From Thozetella sp. PMI_491 (Eukaryota; Ascomycota; Sordariomycetes; Chaetosphaeriales; Chaetosphaeriaceae), in the NCBI GenBank assembly GCA_021432635.1, contig MU270069.1:1-64000 (forward strand): a DNA stretch of 64,000 nt, read 5' to 3'. Below the pieces are notes generated by a model. The model was not told the origin of the DNA, did not search any database, and was given only the letters and a program-made list of their open reading frames with translations. The first letter of the stretch is position 1. The number at the start of each line of letters is the position of its first letter. Made by a program: the position numbers and the translations under genes. This document shows, piece by piece, positions 10,244-22,327 of the stretch.

Positions 10244-12211
10244 TCAGGCTTCCACCGCGACAGTCGCCGTGCTAGCTACGGCAGGCTGAGGTCCGTCTAG
10301 AGACTGCTGCTCGTCTTGGTGCGCGATCTCGCCGCCGGCCTCGCGTTCGGCCCATTCGCCCCAGAGGCCCCTCTTTCCACGGACCCGGATCGGTCCGCCT
10401 AGAGAGCCCTCAGGCTGCTCAACCTTGATGGCGTCCTTCGTGGCCAGGACCAGGCACTCAAAGAACATCTTAGTCGCATCCGCCTTGGTGGTCGTCGTCT
10501 CCGGCAGGAGCTCCTGGAACACGACGGAGGCCTTCTTGCGCTTGTCGGCGTTCGTAGCGGCCTCGGAGCCGAAGAGGTCGCGGAGAATGTGCACGGCATG
10601 CTTAGTGCCGATGGAGACGGCGCCGCTATCCGCAGGGTGAACGATTGGCGCCGTAGTCTCGTCAAACGCAGGGCCTTCCCGCTCTTCGTGTCGCGTATCA
10701 TCGTCGCCGTTGTGGAACATCATGTCGTCGTCGCCTGGCAGCTCGAGCACAGTGCCATCGGCGGCGAGGCTCTGGTGGCCCAGGCCGGTGCCACCCACAG
10801 CCAGTGACTCGTCCTCAGGGATCTCGAGGCGCGGAGACTTGCCAAGCTGCTCCTCGTCGCTGTCCATGTCGGCGATTCCACTGTCGCGCTTCCGCTTGAG
10901 GTCGTTGGGGCGGATGGCGCTGAGAGATAAGAGACCCTTGAGTTCAGGGGCCCAACCGTCGCTACGGCCCTCCAGCAGGATGTTTGTGACGAAGGCGCCC
11001 GACTTCTGCAGGTCCATCAGGCCTAGGATGTAGGGGTCGTGGGGAATGAAGGATTGTGGCCGGAGGATATTGTCTCGTTTTGTCTGCTGCTCCTTGATCT
11101 GTGCGCTAGAGATCATAGTCTGTTCGTCGGGTTGCAGGAGCTTCCTCTTCTTCTGCCGCTGGGGAGCCACGATCGTCTTTGTCGTGTCGTCGCCCGGCTC
11201 GTACATGTCGGTCGTCATGTTTCGGCTGTACTCAAGCTCTACCTCGCGCGCAAACGCCTCGTCGATGTCAGACAACGGCGACTCGGAGAGGCGCGCTCGG
11301 CCCACGGGGGCGATGCTCAGCTCGCCGGGCATGGCCGACTGGTCGCCGAAGTTACCAAAGTCGAAGTCATCGCCCATCTGAATGTCTCCCTCGTTGTCAT
11401 GGTCGCCAAAGTCTAGGTCAAGACCAAGCGATTCCTCGCGGAATTTGCTAGGGCCTGCGCCGTCCATGACGCTGAGAATGTCGTCCTCGACACCCCTCGC
11501 AGCAGGCGCATCACGTCCCAGCTCGATGCTCTTGTCCATCAGTTTGGTCGGGCGCTCGTCAATATCATCACCAAAGTCGAGATCTAGATCGAGATCCCCA
11601 TCAAGGTTCAAGTTAAGGGCTCCTAGTCCGTCGTCGTCATCGGCGCTGTCACGGAGAAACTGGCTGTTGTTGAAATCTTCCTGAAGGTTGATCTCGCGGT
11701 TGCTAGCACGACCTTTGCGTCCAACAGGAGTGGCGCTCATCTCCATCATCTGCGACGTGAATAGATCCATGTTCATGGACGGGAGGACATCCAGGTTGTC
11801 ATAGGGCGTGATTCGGTCAGGAAGCATCAGCGACTCCTTGTTCTGGATTACCTGTAGGTTGACAGGAATATCGTGGTTGGCAGTGGATCGGAAAGCCTAG
11901 GAAATGTTAGTATTGGCCACGAGGGTAGACCGGTAGAGAGTATGTACCATCTTAATCTTCATCAAAGCCTCGTTGCAGTCATCGAGCAGATAGCGCGCCT
12001 TGCGGCCGTAGATTCTGACGACGCCAACGAGGAGCTGGCCACTGAGGCGAAGAGCCAGCGGCGCATCGCCTTCAGGAGTGATGATAGCCTGCACGCTGTC
12101 CTCCAGGTTGGTCTGGAGAATCTGGACCTTAGACATCTTGGTCTGGTTGGCCGAGAGCCATGCTCGGGCCAGGGGGCCGCTCGTGGTGAGCAGCGTCGCC
12201 GAGTAGAACAT
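10244..12211 (-). CDS. RAD21: Mitotic cohesin kleisin subunit RAD21/SCC1
   Basis: Two exons, 11948-12211 and 10244-11896, give 638 residues. The N-terminus MFYSATLLTTSGPLARAWLS is the classic kleisin domain that closes the ring on SMC3. The C-terminus carries the winged-helix region that binds SMC1 (VFQELLPETTTTKADATKMFF through EQPEGSLGGPIRVRG). The centre is acidic and disordered. A strong separase site, SIELGR, has its cleavage arginine at about residue 216, resembling yeast Scc1 sites SVEQGR and SIEAGR; a second weaker candidate is ELEYSR further on. Absence of meiosis-specific features and the full N- and C-domains favour Rad21 over Rec8, though Rec8 is the closest alternative. The start lies about 2 kb from divergent PMR1. 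One ACGCGA word sits about 138 bp upstream of the ATG. Confidence 0.92.
11513..11530 (-). other. Predicted separase cleavage site in Rad21 (SIELGR)
   Basis: These six codons encode SIELGR, matching the separase consensus with S at P6, E at P4 and R at P1. Cleavage after the arginine (about residue 216) would open the cohesin ring at anaphase. The site lies in the acidic disordered centre, where such sites sit in other fungi. Confidence 0.7.
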
Positions 12212-14160
12212 GGTGACGGCGGTGGCGGTGACGCCGACAGGATGCGGAAGTCAGCTAGTGCGTGTTGTTGTAATGGAACAGGCAAGTGGTGGGTTGAATG
12301 TCGACACCTCTGTGTCCGGGGCGCGGCCGGGGATCGGGCGATCAGGCAACGCGACGGCACTCGGAGGGGAGGTAAACAAGTTGAGCGCGTTGTTATTGAG
12401 CGGCAGATCGATGTTTCGCCGACCGCAATGCGTGCGAAAAAGAGAAATCGGAAGTTTGAGCGACGTAGTGGCGCACAAGAAAGGCGCGACGAGGCAAAAT
12501 GTGCGGCGCGTAGAGGAAAGCGTCGAGCAAAGCGATGTGCTCGGCGATTTGGGGGGGGGTTTGATGAAGGGCAATGGCAGGTGGGTGGGTTGATTGAAAG
12601 GGTCGATTGTCTGCAAACAAATATGAATTGAGGAGGCTGGTAATCTACCAGCCACGCATTATGGCCCAAGCGCGCAGCCGAAAGTACAGATCACGTGATA
12701 TCGAAAAACTTGAGCGCCACACCCCCCTTTCACCCCTTGTTCCCTTCCCACTTCCCACCCGCATGGATGGTGCCGCCCCTGTGTGGCCCACTGCACTGTC
12801 CGACTGACTAACTGCCAACTAATGGGGAATCATGGCTCTCAGGGCCGCTTCGCACTGGCAGTAGCGCCGGCGCGTACATGTACTATACAGAGTAGTACGG
12901 CAAAAAGTACACATATCCATCTTGGGACAATATCCGAATTAGCTAAGAGGTCGGCAGAGCAGCAGCGTTTCCTTAACAATAATTTCAACGATATAACAAC
13001 ATCTACGGCACCCTTTTTTCTCAAGAGATTTCTCCGCTTGTACGGCATTTCTTGATGCGGCCATATTTAAACATGCTTTGTGTGTATGGGCGAGACTAGG
13101 GTCCTGGGACCGACCGGCAGAATCGCAAAATTGAAAGAGAAGCTTTGGCGGAGCATTGTGACTCTCTGCCAGGGGTTGCCCCTTTACTCCGTCCGTCCTG
13201 TTCAGAGCTCGCGTGGCTGCGCTTGCTCCAAGAGTTTGGAGAGTTTGGGGTATGCCGCTGTGGCGGAAACATCGGGCGTGCCCAAGCAGCGGGCCCACCG
13301 ATCGAGCTACTTTGCAGCGTTTCAACGGCGTCGAGACGTGACGTCCTTGCGCAGCAACAAAATCGGCTGCAATATCCTCCAAGCCCCCCAAGCCTGTACT
13401 TGGCCTCTAGTGATATGTGCAGTACAGTGCCCGTACCACCTGTTGTGCGGCCGGATCCTGGCTGGATTGGGTCCGGATTGAGGACTGTGTGACGGGACAA
13501 GGACTGAGCCGCCTAAGCCTGGGCGGATTTTAATATAGCTAGGTATTGCTACTACTTCGTAGGCTAGATAGGGGACCTTGTGAAGCTGCAGTATCTCCTC
13601 CGTCAAGTCCGCCCTCTTCCTATATTTATTTCGTGGGTACATATTCCGAAATTGCCCATGTGCTGCCGACAGTGATTCGAGGCCCAGCGGCAAGTCTTCG
13701 GTGCAGCTGCGTGCGGCAGTTCCTGGGACCTGGCCTGAACCCTGCCCATTTTTTTTAGCCTGCCGGGATTGGCTCTGAGCCTCATGCGCGCCGCGTTGAG
13801 TTGGGAAAGCGCAGACCTGGACGCCCTGACAACAAGCTTAGGAGTTCAGCAGTTTAACACGTTCCCCCAAAATTCAACCATCAACCCATCCGCCTCCCGC
13901 ACCCAACGCAGGTCCCCGCAGCACCATCGCAAGCCGCTGCGGCCTATTCGGGCGCCATACCGAGAACTCTTTCTGTCCGTGGATGCGCTTCTCGACTCAT
14001 TGGCAACGCTTACTGTCGCGTGTTCCCTGCCTCGCTCCCTTGGCGCTCCATCGACTCTAAAGTGCTTGGATGACGTTGCCGTTAGCTTAGCATCCATTGG
14101 CTCGCCGGCATCCTGATGCCGGGCCTCTGAAGCTATTCCTCCCACTGTCTCCCCTCCCAG
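12212..14160. other. Divergent intergenic region between RAD21 and PMR1
   Basis: Nearly 2 kb with no supported gene. Open frames overlapping 12210-12670 lie in the RAD21 leader and are mutually overlapping shadows. Near RAD21 there is an ACGCGA word (12349-12354) of MCB type. The part near PMR1 is a plausible long 5' leader. Confidence 0.5.
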
Positions 14161-17100
14161 ATGGACCGGTTTACTAGAAGCTCCCACGAGGAGTCCCTTC
14201 CTCTGTTCAACCCGCCTTCCCGCGCAAGCAATGGCCAACTCGCCTTCCCCGGCACGCCAGATCGGTCTCGGCCTAATACGCCGGCACATTTGAGGACCAC
14301 GTCGGCCCAGTCTAGGGTGAGAATGGTAGCGGAACTAGCGGTATTTATGCGTGATATTGACCATGCCGCAGAGCGTCGCCGACGAGTTTTCGTACATGAC
14401 CCCCGCCGAGACGGCCAGCCGCCTACAGAGCTCCCTAACCCACGGGCTGACGCCGGCCGAAGCCCTCGCCCGCCTTCGCGACTATGGCCCTAACGAAATA
14501 CCCCATGATCCTCCTGAACCGCTCTGGCTACGATTTATCAAGCAATTCCAGGAGCCGCTGATTGTACTCCTGCTGCTATCGGCCGGCGCATCGATAGTGC
14601 TAGGCAATTTGGACGACTCCATCAGCATCACTGTGGCCGTTACGATAGTGGTGACGGTTGGTTTCGTACAAGAATACCGGTCTGAGAAGTCTATCGAGGC
14701 GCTGAACCACCTTGTCCCGAACCATGCGCACCTGGTGCGGAGCCAGGTGGCCAAATCGGCTGGTGCGCGGTCGCCGACTTGGCCCGCCGGGAGCGGAGAG
14801 GGAAATCCTGACCTCGTGGGATCCGGCGTCACGACTCCGGCCGACGAGACTCTTGAGGCCACGTCGTCTAGAGTGATGGCAGCGCAACTGGTTCCGGGTG
14901 ACCTGGTTCTTTTCACTACAGGGGATCGCATCCCTGCCGACATTCGGGTCACCAAGGCGGCTGACCTGACCATTGATGCCTCTAATCTCACCGGAGAGAA
15001 TGAGCCGGTCCGGATAGTGGCTGACGCCCGAACACGTTCCGCTGTGGCCCTCTCTGGAGGATCTAGTCTGCAACTGCCGGCGCCATCCTTCGCCTCGTCC
15101 GTGGCCGAGACGTCTGGGAGCGGTGATAAAGGCGACGGCTCGACTAATATCGCATACATGGGTACTCTCGTGAAATCGGGCTATGGGCAAGGCATTGTAT
15201 TCGCAACGGGAGGAGACACGCACTTTGGTACCATTGCGACCAGTGTTTCAGGAACGGAGAGCCCTCGATCACCTCTGCAACTTACAATGGACGACCTCGG
15301 CTCCCAACTCAGCCGCATGTCCTTTGTAGTCATCGGCATTATCTCCTTGATTGGCTTCTTCCAGGGCAAGAAGCTCCTCGAGATCTTCACCATTTCGATT
15401 TCCTTGGCTGTTGCTGCCATTCCGGAAGGTCTCCCTATCATTGTCACCGTTACCCTCGCCCTAGGCGTTCATCGCATGGCCAAGCACAACGCGATTGTCC
15501 GCAAAATGCCGAAGGTAGAGACGCTCGGATCCGTCAATGTCGTTTGCACGGATAAAACAGGTACGGCATGTTTGGCTTTATGTCAAAATCTACCGGCTAA
15601 CGTCGTCTAGGTACCCTAACAATGAACCACATGACCACGGCTAAGATGTGGTATTTTGGGGCCGACCGGGCCCTCGACGTGGATTCGGATGACGAGGCAA
15701 CCGAAATCAAGCCAGATGCAGCAACCCTTAGGATCCTGCGCATAGGTAACATAGCAAATAATGCCCGTCTCGCCCGTCAGCACACCGAGAACGGAGCAGC
15801 GGAACGCGCTGTCCTCGCCTCAACTGGCAGGGACCACGCCTCTACGTACACGCGTTGGGTCGGCCAGCCGACTGACGTCGCCATGCTGGACCTTCTGGAT
15901 CGGTTCAGAGAGCATGATGTTCGTGATTCTATTGGGCCCCGTGTTGCTGAGACCCCGTTCAGCTCGGAGAGGAAGTATATGGGTGTGACCATTGGAAGCG
16001 AAAGCGGGAAGAGCGAGAAGGAGTTCGCCTATATCAAAGGTGCAATCGACAGGATCCTTGATGCCTGCGACACGTATCTCACCAAGGACGGCAGAGAATT
16101 CGTCCTGGACTCGACCCGTCGACAAGAGGCTATGGAGGCGGCTGAGAAGATGGCGTCTCAGGGCTTACGGGTTCTAGCGTTTGCCAGCGGAGCCGTTTCG
16201 AAGTCGGTACGCGGCCGGTCTGTCGGGCAAAACGCTCGCAACGGCACACCTGGGGGAGACGCCGCAGACGGCACACCTCGCCACGGCGTTTCTGACCAGT
16301 ACAGGGGTCTTACGTTTGCTGGATTGGTTGGAATGAGTGATCCGCCACGACCAGGAGTAGGCCGCTCGATTAGGACATTGATGCGCGGTCGGGTCAAGGT
16401 GATCATGATCACTGGCGACGCCGAGACTACAGCCGTCGCGATCGGGAGGCAGCTCGGCATGGAGATCGCCAAGCCGGTTGACCATGCAGCCAATCAGACA
16501 AGCGTCAGACCCGTTCTGACCGGACCTGAGATCGATAACATGTCTGACGAGGCGTTGGCTGAAGCGATGGAGCACACCACCATCTTTGCGCGGACGAATC
16601 CTGACCATAAACTGAAGATTATCAACGCCCTTCAAGCTAAGGGGGCCATTGTGGCGATGACCGGTGATGGCGTCAACGATGCGCCGGCCTTGAAGAAGGC
16701 AGATATAGGCATCGCGATGGGGCGACACGGTACCGACGTCGCGAAGGAAGCGGCCGACATGATCTTGACCGACGATGACTTCTCAACCATCCTCCACGCG
16801 ATTGAGGAGGGTAAGGGCATCTTTAACAACATCCAAAACTTCCTGACCTTCCAACTCAGCACCAGCGCGGCTGGGCTGTCTCTGGTTCTGATCTGCACAT
16901 GCCTGGGCTTCCGCTCCCCGCTTAATGCCATGCAGATCCTTTGGATAAGTCAGTTGCATCCCGCCTGCTCTTCAAATTGCATATCACTGACCCTGACTTA
17001 GATATCATCATGGATGGCCCCCCTGCTCAGTCCCTTGGCGTCGAGGCAGTCGATAAGGACGTCATGAACCGACCTCCACGGACGCGGAACGATCCCGCTC

Positions 17101-17540
17101 TGACTCGGCCCCTCATCATGCGGGTGCTGCAGTCGGCTTCCATCATAATGACCATTACCATGCTCGTGTATACGCACGAAATGCTCGAGGATGGCGAAGT
17201 GACACGCCGTGACACGACCATGACTTTCACTTGCTTCGTGCTTTTCGACATGTTCAACGCACTGACTTGCCGGTCTGAATCCAAGTCAGTTCTCCGAGGC
17301 GAGGTCGGCCTCTTTTCTAACACGTTGTTCAACTGGGCTGTCGCTCTAAGCTTGGCCGGCCAGCTCCTCGTCATCTACTTTCCCTGGCTACAGGAGGTAT
17401 TCCAGACCGAGGCGTTGGGCCTGTTCGATCTCATCAAGCTTGCTATCTTGTGTAGCACTGTGTTCTGGGCCGACGAGGCGCGCAAGTGGTGGAAGTATGG
17501 TCGCCGGAGGATGGGCGGGAACTACAGTCAAGCAGTATGA
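14161..17540 (+). CDS. PMR1: Golgi Ca2+/Mn2+-transporting P-type ATPase (SPCA/Pmr1)
   Basis: Four exons, 14161-14316, 14372-15560, 15611-16948 and 17002-17540, join to 1073 residues. It is a P2A-type pump that loads Ca2+ and Mn2+ into the Golgi for glycosylation and protein processing. Order seen: cytosolic N-terminus, cation ATPase N-domain ([20 protein letters not shown]), TM1-2, actuator domain with LTGEN, TM4 with the ion-binding PEGLP, the phosphorylation site CTDKTGTLTMN with D446 (restored across the second intron), the N-domain, the hinge [12 protein letters not shown], and the C-terminal membrane segments. Restoration of [14 protein letters not shown] across intron 3 confirms that junction. 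The actuator domain has a Ser/Gly/Pro-rich insertion near residues 185-230 and another near 290-315, so the protein is longer than the roughly 950 residues of yeast Pmr1. Convergent with PEX1. Confidence 0.95.
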
Positions 17541-17975
17541 GACGATATGACGAGCAGAGCGATGAGCCATCTGGTATTCCTAGACGACCACTTTCATACG
17601 GTGGAAGGGAGCTCTTGTTGGGACCACGGCTAGAGATATACGGCGCATGCATGGGCTCCTGGTGTGCGGCGTTGCTTTCAGCATTGGGCAGCTGTCTTAA
17701 TGTGTTGACAATACATAGGCTTGTAGATATTCTTTTACGCTATATGAGGCGTTAATAACACGTTAAGAAGTCTTTACAGCAGCGCTAGCCAGTAGTTAAC
17801 CATGTGCCAACAGGCTTGCCTTTGGTTTGTTTACTTCCTCAGGGGTTTGCCAAGATGTGAGCCTCATCCGCGAACTTGTTTCAAAGCACGAATCAGACAA
17901 GGCAATACGTTCCATGCGTGGCACCCTGATTGATCCCCCCCCCCCCCCCCTCTTTCTCTCGCGCATTGCATACAA
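17541..17975. other. Convergent 3' region between PMR1 and PEX1
   Basis: About 435 bp holding the 3' UTRs and terminators of both genes. A run of 16 cytosines lies at 17935-17950, just beyond the PEX1 stop codon. Confidence 0.6.
17935..17950 (+). repeat. Run of 16 cytosines
   Basis: A C16 homopolymer (G16 in the sense of PEX1) 26 bp beyond the PEX1 stop codon, in the convergent 3' region with PMR1. Confidence 0.9.
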
Positions 17976-20900
17976 TCACATCAAGCTACTCCGCCCTCCG
18001 ATCTCCATGCTGCCCTGCCCGTCCCTCATCTCTCCGCTCCGTCCAACCACGAACTCATGGTAAATGCGTTCGAGTCGCCTCTTTTCGTCTATGCTAATAC
18101 TTGCCCGTGTCCCTTCCAATGCCTTAACCAGATGCTTCCAGCTAATGACCACCTCGCCATGTCCGCTGCTCTTCTCTTTCGTCTCGCTTACAGTTGACAC
18201 AGCAGCGCCTGCTGCTCCAGCCTTGCTGGCCTGCCGTGCCCGCTTTCTTGCCAGCTTGATCCCTTCGAGCTTCGCCGAGATGGCCGCCTGCTCGGCAAGT
18301 TCTGCTGAGCGTGTTGCACCCGCCTTTGCGCGGCGCTCGGCTTCCGCGTTAGCCTCGTCTGCACCGTATCGGAACTGGACGAAGTCGCGGCCCGGCGTGG
18401 CACCGGCCGAGGCAAACTTTTTTGTCGCGCCGCGACGGGTACCATTTGTGACTGCGTCGTGACCACGATCGCTCAGCACGTCATGGATGGCTTCGAGTTG
18501 GGCGTTGGACACGAGAGCTTGTAGATCGGCACCCGAGAAGCCTTCGGTCCGGCGACCAAGCTCGAGCAAATCGTCCTCGGAGCTGAGAACTTCATCGCTG
18601 AGCTTGACCTTCTTGCACAGGGCCTTGATGATGTCCAGGCGGTCTTCAAGGTTCGGGAAGTCGCAGAGCAGGGATTTATCTAAGCGTCCAGGGCGCAACA
18701 ATGCAGGATCGATCAAATCCGGGCGGCTCGTCGCAGCAAGCACGTACACCCCGGATAAGCCCTCAGCGCCGTCCATCTGTGTCAAGAGCTGGTTGACAAC
18801 CCGGTCGGTCACCCCAGTGGAATCGTGCCCACGCTTTGGGGCAATCGAGTCAAATTCGTCGAAAAAAAGAACGCATGGTTTGGCGGCGGAGGCACGCTCG
18901 AAGAGATCACGTACACTCTTCTCCGACGCACCGATGTACTTGTTCAATATCTCAGGTCCTTTAACCGAGATGAAGTTGAGCCCACACTCGCCGGCTACAG
19001 CGCTGGCCAGCAGCGTCTTGCCACATCCCGGATAGCCATATAACAAAAGTCCGGATCGCAGCCGCAAAGGGCACTGGGCGAAGATAGGTGCATATTTAGT
19101 CGGATACTGTAACGTCTCGAGGAGCACCCGCCGGGTCTCTCGCAGACCGCCAATGGAATCAAAAGTGGTGGTAGAGCTCTGTAGCGTCACGTTGCGTAGG
19201 GAGGCCGGCGTGAAGCCTTTGAGAGCGCTGTCGAAGTCTGCGCGGCCTAGTTTGACGACGGAGGCGTCATCGTTGAGGATTGCTTCCTCGCTCACGGAGC
19301 GAATCAGCGCCTCGTTCCGTGCCCGAGACACGAGGAGCAGGAGGTCGCCGGGCATGTAGCCGTCCGTCTGACCGGCGATGTCCAGCAAGTCCAGTTCCGG
19401 ATCGAGAAGAAACCCGGTCGTTTCATTTTGGGGAGCACGGGTGCTATGCTGACTTGCCCCGTCCATCCACGCATTTCCCTCATCGCCCGTTGCGCTTCCG
19501 TCAGCGGTGGTGGGGCGACTTCCATAGACTTCTTTCCTCTCCACCTCCTCCTCGGTGACAGTATTCTGCTTCGTGATGGCGTCCAGTACCCGCCTACGGG
19601 TCTCCTTGTCGGGGGCCTTCAAATCGACGAGTTCTCGAACAACATGCCCGCCAACGATGACATTGTGCAGCGAATCTTTGCCCTGGCAGGTAGCGAGAAG
19701 CGCAACATTGCTGCTGCTGCCGCAGTATTGTTTCACAATGGAGCTGATGGCTTCACTGACTTGGCGGCTCCGCCCGTTCTCGTTACCGACTTGGAGCTCC
19801 GTCTCTGCCGGACATAGCCTGTCAAGGTCGTCTAGAATGACGATAGCCTTGCCTCCCATCCTTGCACCCCAGCTTGCGCTCATGAATAGACGAGTGAGGG
19901 TCTCCTTTATCGTCGAGACTCGGCTCTCGTCGTTGACAAGCCGCGTACAGGGGAAGTACGAGACATGATAGAGTTCGGTCCGCCTGAGCGTTTCCGCTAC
20001 AGACTTGGCGACCGCGGTCTTTCCAGCTCCTTGGCCACCCGTCAGAAGCACAGATGACATGTGAGATAGATGCGACTTGAGATCTTGAAGAAGCGAGTCG
20101 ATTCCCACGAGAGTGTCGTCAGGGGAGGTGAACCGTTGTTCGTCCGATGCGGTCAACCAGTGGGGCCGAGTGACAGGTGGTTGGAGCTCTATTGGCAACT
20201 TCCAGTCGGAGCCGATGATCCAATTCACCGGCTCCTTTGCCAAGTTGTGAGAAACCGCTGGAGAGAGCTCGAACTGCACGATGGCCCCTTCCCAGCCCCG
20301 TGGGAACTCTCTTCCATCATGCAGGCCGAGAACCTGGCCGTCTGTCAGGGGTCCCTGCAGCAGACTAGAACCATAGATGTGCTTGACTCGGTTGACACCC
20401 TCCTCTCGCTCTGCCTTGGACTCACCGCCGAATTTTAAACCGGACGATACCGAACTAGAAGATATGAAAGGGATTACCCTCAGGCTCAGAATCGAGTCTC
20501 GTGATATCCCGTCAGCATCCGGAATGGTCTTGCGTGGCACCTGAGGCGGTGCTGGCTCAATCTTGACCACGCCACCAAGGATTCCCTGGCAGCCCAACGC
20601 GGCGCATAGAGGGGCAGACAGAGCCGCGGTTTGACCATCAGGAGGGTCATCCCATGCGTGGAGCTCGGCGACCAGGCTAGCTGAGGACTTTGGTTCACCT
20701 TCGGCGGACTGTTTTTGGGGGTCTATCGGTGCCTGAAGCCCGGAGGGCCGTAACACATTGACCGTCACCCACCTCACGCCTTTGAAGTCCTTCGTTAGGA
20801 GCAAGTCGCGATCCACCCAGACCCGGAGATCTTGTATAGCGCCCTCGTCGTCGAACCATTCCTCGCAGAACTTTCGTTCCACGCCCCGAAGGAACAGAGC

Positions 20901-21781
20901 AGCCCGTTTTTCGTCCCGCGAATTCTTTCTCCTCGCCGTACTCGACGAACTTCTGCCGCTCTTCCTCGACGCGCTCCCCACACTCTTGCTGTCCTTGTTG
21001 CTGCGAGACGGTTTCGACCTGGTCTTGGGCGCGACTATCACTTCCGCATCGGGCGACATCTTTGCAAACGCAACGTCAGATGGCAGGGCTGGCTCTATCG
21101 AGACGACGCGTATGTTTGCGGTGGAGGTGGGTGACAGGTGGAGAGTCAATGGATGAGGGTTAGGGGCGCCGCCTGGCGTTGGGCTGTAGGTTGGATTCGG
21201 GAGCGCCCGGACCTGATGCTGGAGATTCAGCTCCAAGAAGGTTGCATGAAGCTCGATTATCTCCCAGTCCTCCGGTGTGAGCGGCTCGATGTTGATCGTC
21301 GTCGCTATCGGCGGCTCAAGGTGGATGATGGCTACGATTTTCTGGCCGTCTTGAATCCCGAGCGCGCCAGCCAGGGTCGAGTCGATTTCCACGAGCGGCA
21401 CCTCTTGGTCTCGCCCGCCTCTCGAGCCATTGATGCCGTCGCGGGCGACTATAGGCGCGAGCTTGCGCTTGCTCTGTAGGCCAGTCCACCCCACGTAGAT
21501 GGATCGCTGCGAGCTTGTGGCAGCAGCTTGGCCCCTGGCACCGGCCGGGGGGGCAACGCGATAGTTGAGTTCGACAATGACATTTTGCGCTGGCTATTTC
21601 GGCTGGTCAGCTTTGATCTAAGGCAGTTCTGTTGGCTGCCGGTTTGGTGCACGGAGCCGCTTACCGTGTTCACGTTCACCAACAGGGAAACGAGCGACGA
21701 GGGTAGGTTGACGAGGCAGTTCTCTAGCCGCGCGAGTGAAATTTCGGCGGCGGTTGATTGCGAGTTCTTTCTGGGAGCCAT
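17976..21781 (-). CDS. PEX1: Peroxisomal biogenesis AAA ATPase Pex1
   Basis: Two exons, 21665-21781 and 17976-21593, give 1244 residues. Pex1 pairs with Pex6 in a hexamer that extracts ubiquitinated receptor Pex5 from the peroxisomal membrane. The N-terminal Pex1 domain is visible as ENCLVNLPSSLVSLLVNVNT joined across the intron to PAQNVIVELNYR. Two AAA modules follow. D1 has Walker A GGQGAGKT near residues 558-565 and a VILDDLDRL Walker B. D2 has Walker A GYPGCGKT near 892-899 and Walker B CVLFFDEFDSIAP, followed by TSRPDLIDPALLRPGRLD. The conserved second module and the degenerate-looking but complete D1 fit Pex1 rather than Pex6 or Cdc48. It shares a 546-bp divergent promoter with MCM7. 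Confidence 0.95.
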
Positions 21782-22071
21782 TGCGTTCAATTCCAAGCCC
21801 GAGAGAGAGCAATCCTCACCATAGCAAGAGCAGCGGAGCAAGTCGCTTGACAAGACAGAAGCTGCGCCTTGGCCGCATCTGATGTCGTCCAGACTACCCG
21901 AGCTCCAAAGCCTACCCCACACAGCACAACCCTTGCGCACTCCGGCAGCTGCTACCTGGGCAGCCCACAGGCGGGCCGAGTTTGGCATGTGCCGAGGCTC
22001 AAAAACAGTGACGGCCACCGGCTGGAGAAGCCTTCCACCACCTGCAAACAGCCGTCAGCGATTTTTAATTA

Positions 22072-22090
22072 CGACCCCGTCGCGGGGTCG
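22072..22090. repeat. Near-perfect 19-bp palindrome in the PEX1-MCM7 promoter
   Basis: Two 8-bp arms, CGACCCCG and CGGGGTCG, are exact inverse complements around a 3-bp TCG centre. The arms contain CCCCG, close to the C4/CCCCG stress-type and zinc-cluster words used by fungal regulators. It sits about 240 bp upstream of the MCM7 start. Confidence 0.7.
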
Positions 22091-22124
22091 CGAAAAAGTC
22101 GCGTTTCCTGGCCGAGGGACGCGT
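22089..22124 (+). promoter_or_regulatory. Candidate MBF/SBF sites: CGCGAAAA and ACGCGT
   Basis: CGCGAAAA at 22089-22096 resembles the SCB core, and ACGCGT at 22119-22124 is an exact MluI cell-cycle box. Both lie about 205-240 bp upstream of MCM7. In yeasts MCM genes and other replication genes are activated at G1/S through such boxes, so the location is meaningful; binding is inferred. Confidence 0.5.
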
Positions 22125-22327
22125 TTTCCCAGCCTCCAGACTTCAAGCGCCTAAGGAGCCCCTGCAAGGCCCTCCTTTTAGCGTCGCAGACATTCACAAC
22201 CCACTTTCACCTTCGCGTCGCCTCCCCCCCTCCTCAAGACTCCTTGTTGTGCACAACACCATCATCGATTATCGCAATCCAGTCCTGACCTTGTTGGAGA
22301 AAGAGGCTTTTGATCGTAGTCTTCAAG

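Noticed and set aside
11962-12669. 235-residue minus-strand frame upstream of and overlapping RAD21 exon 1
   Set aside because: It overlaps the kleisin exon in another frame and lacks family features.
13672-13682. GATTCGAGGC as a tRNA B box
   Set aside because: No A box or cloverleaf arms could be found at the right distance. No other convincing tRNA was seen in the window.
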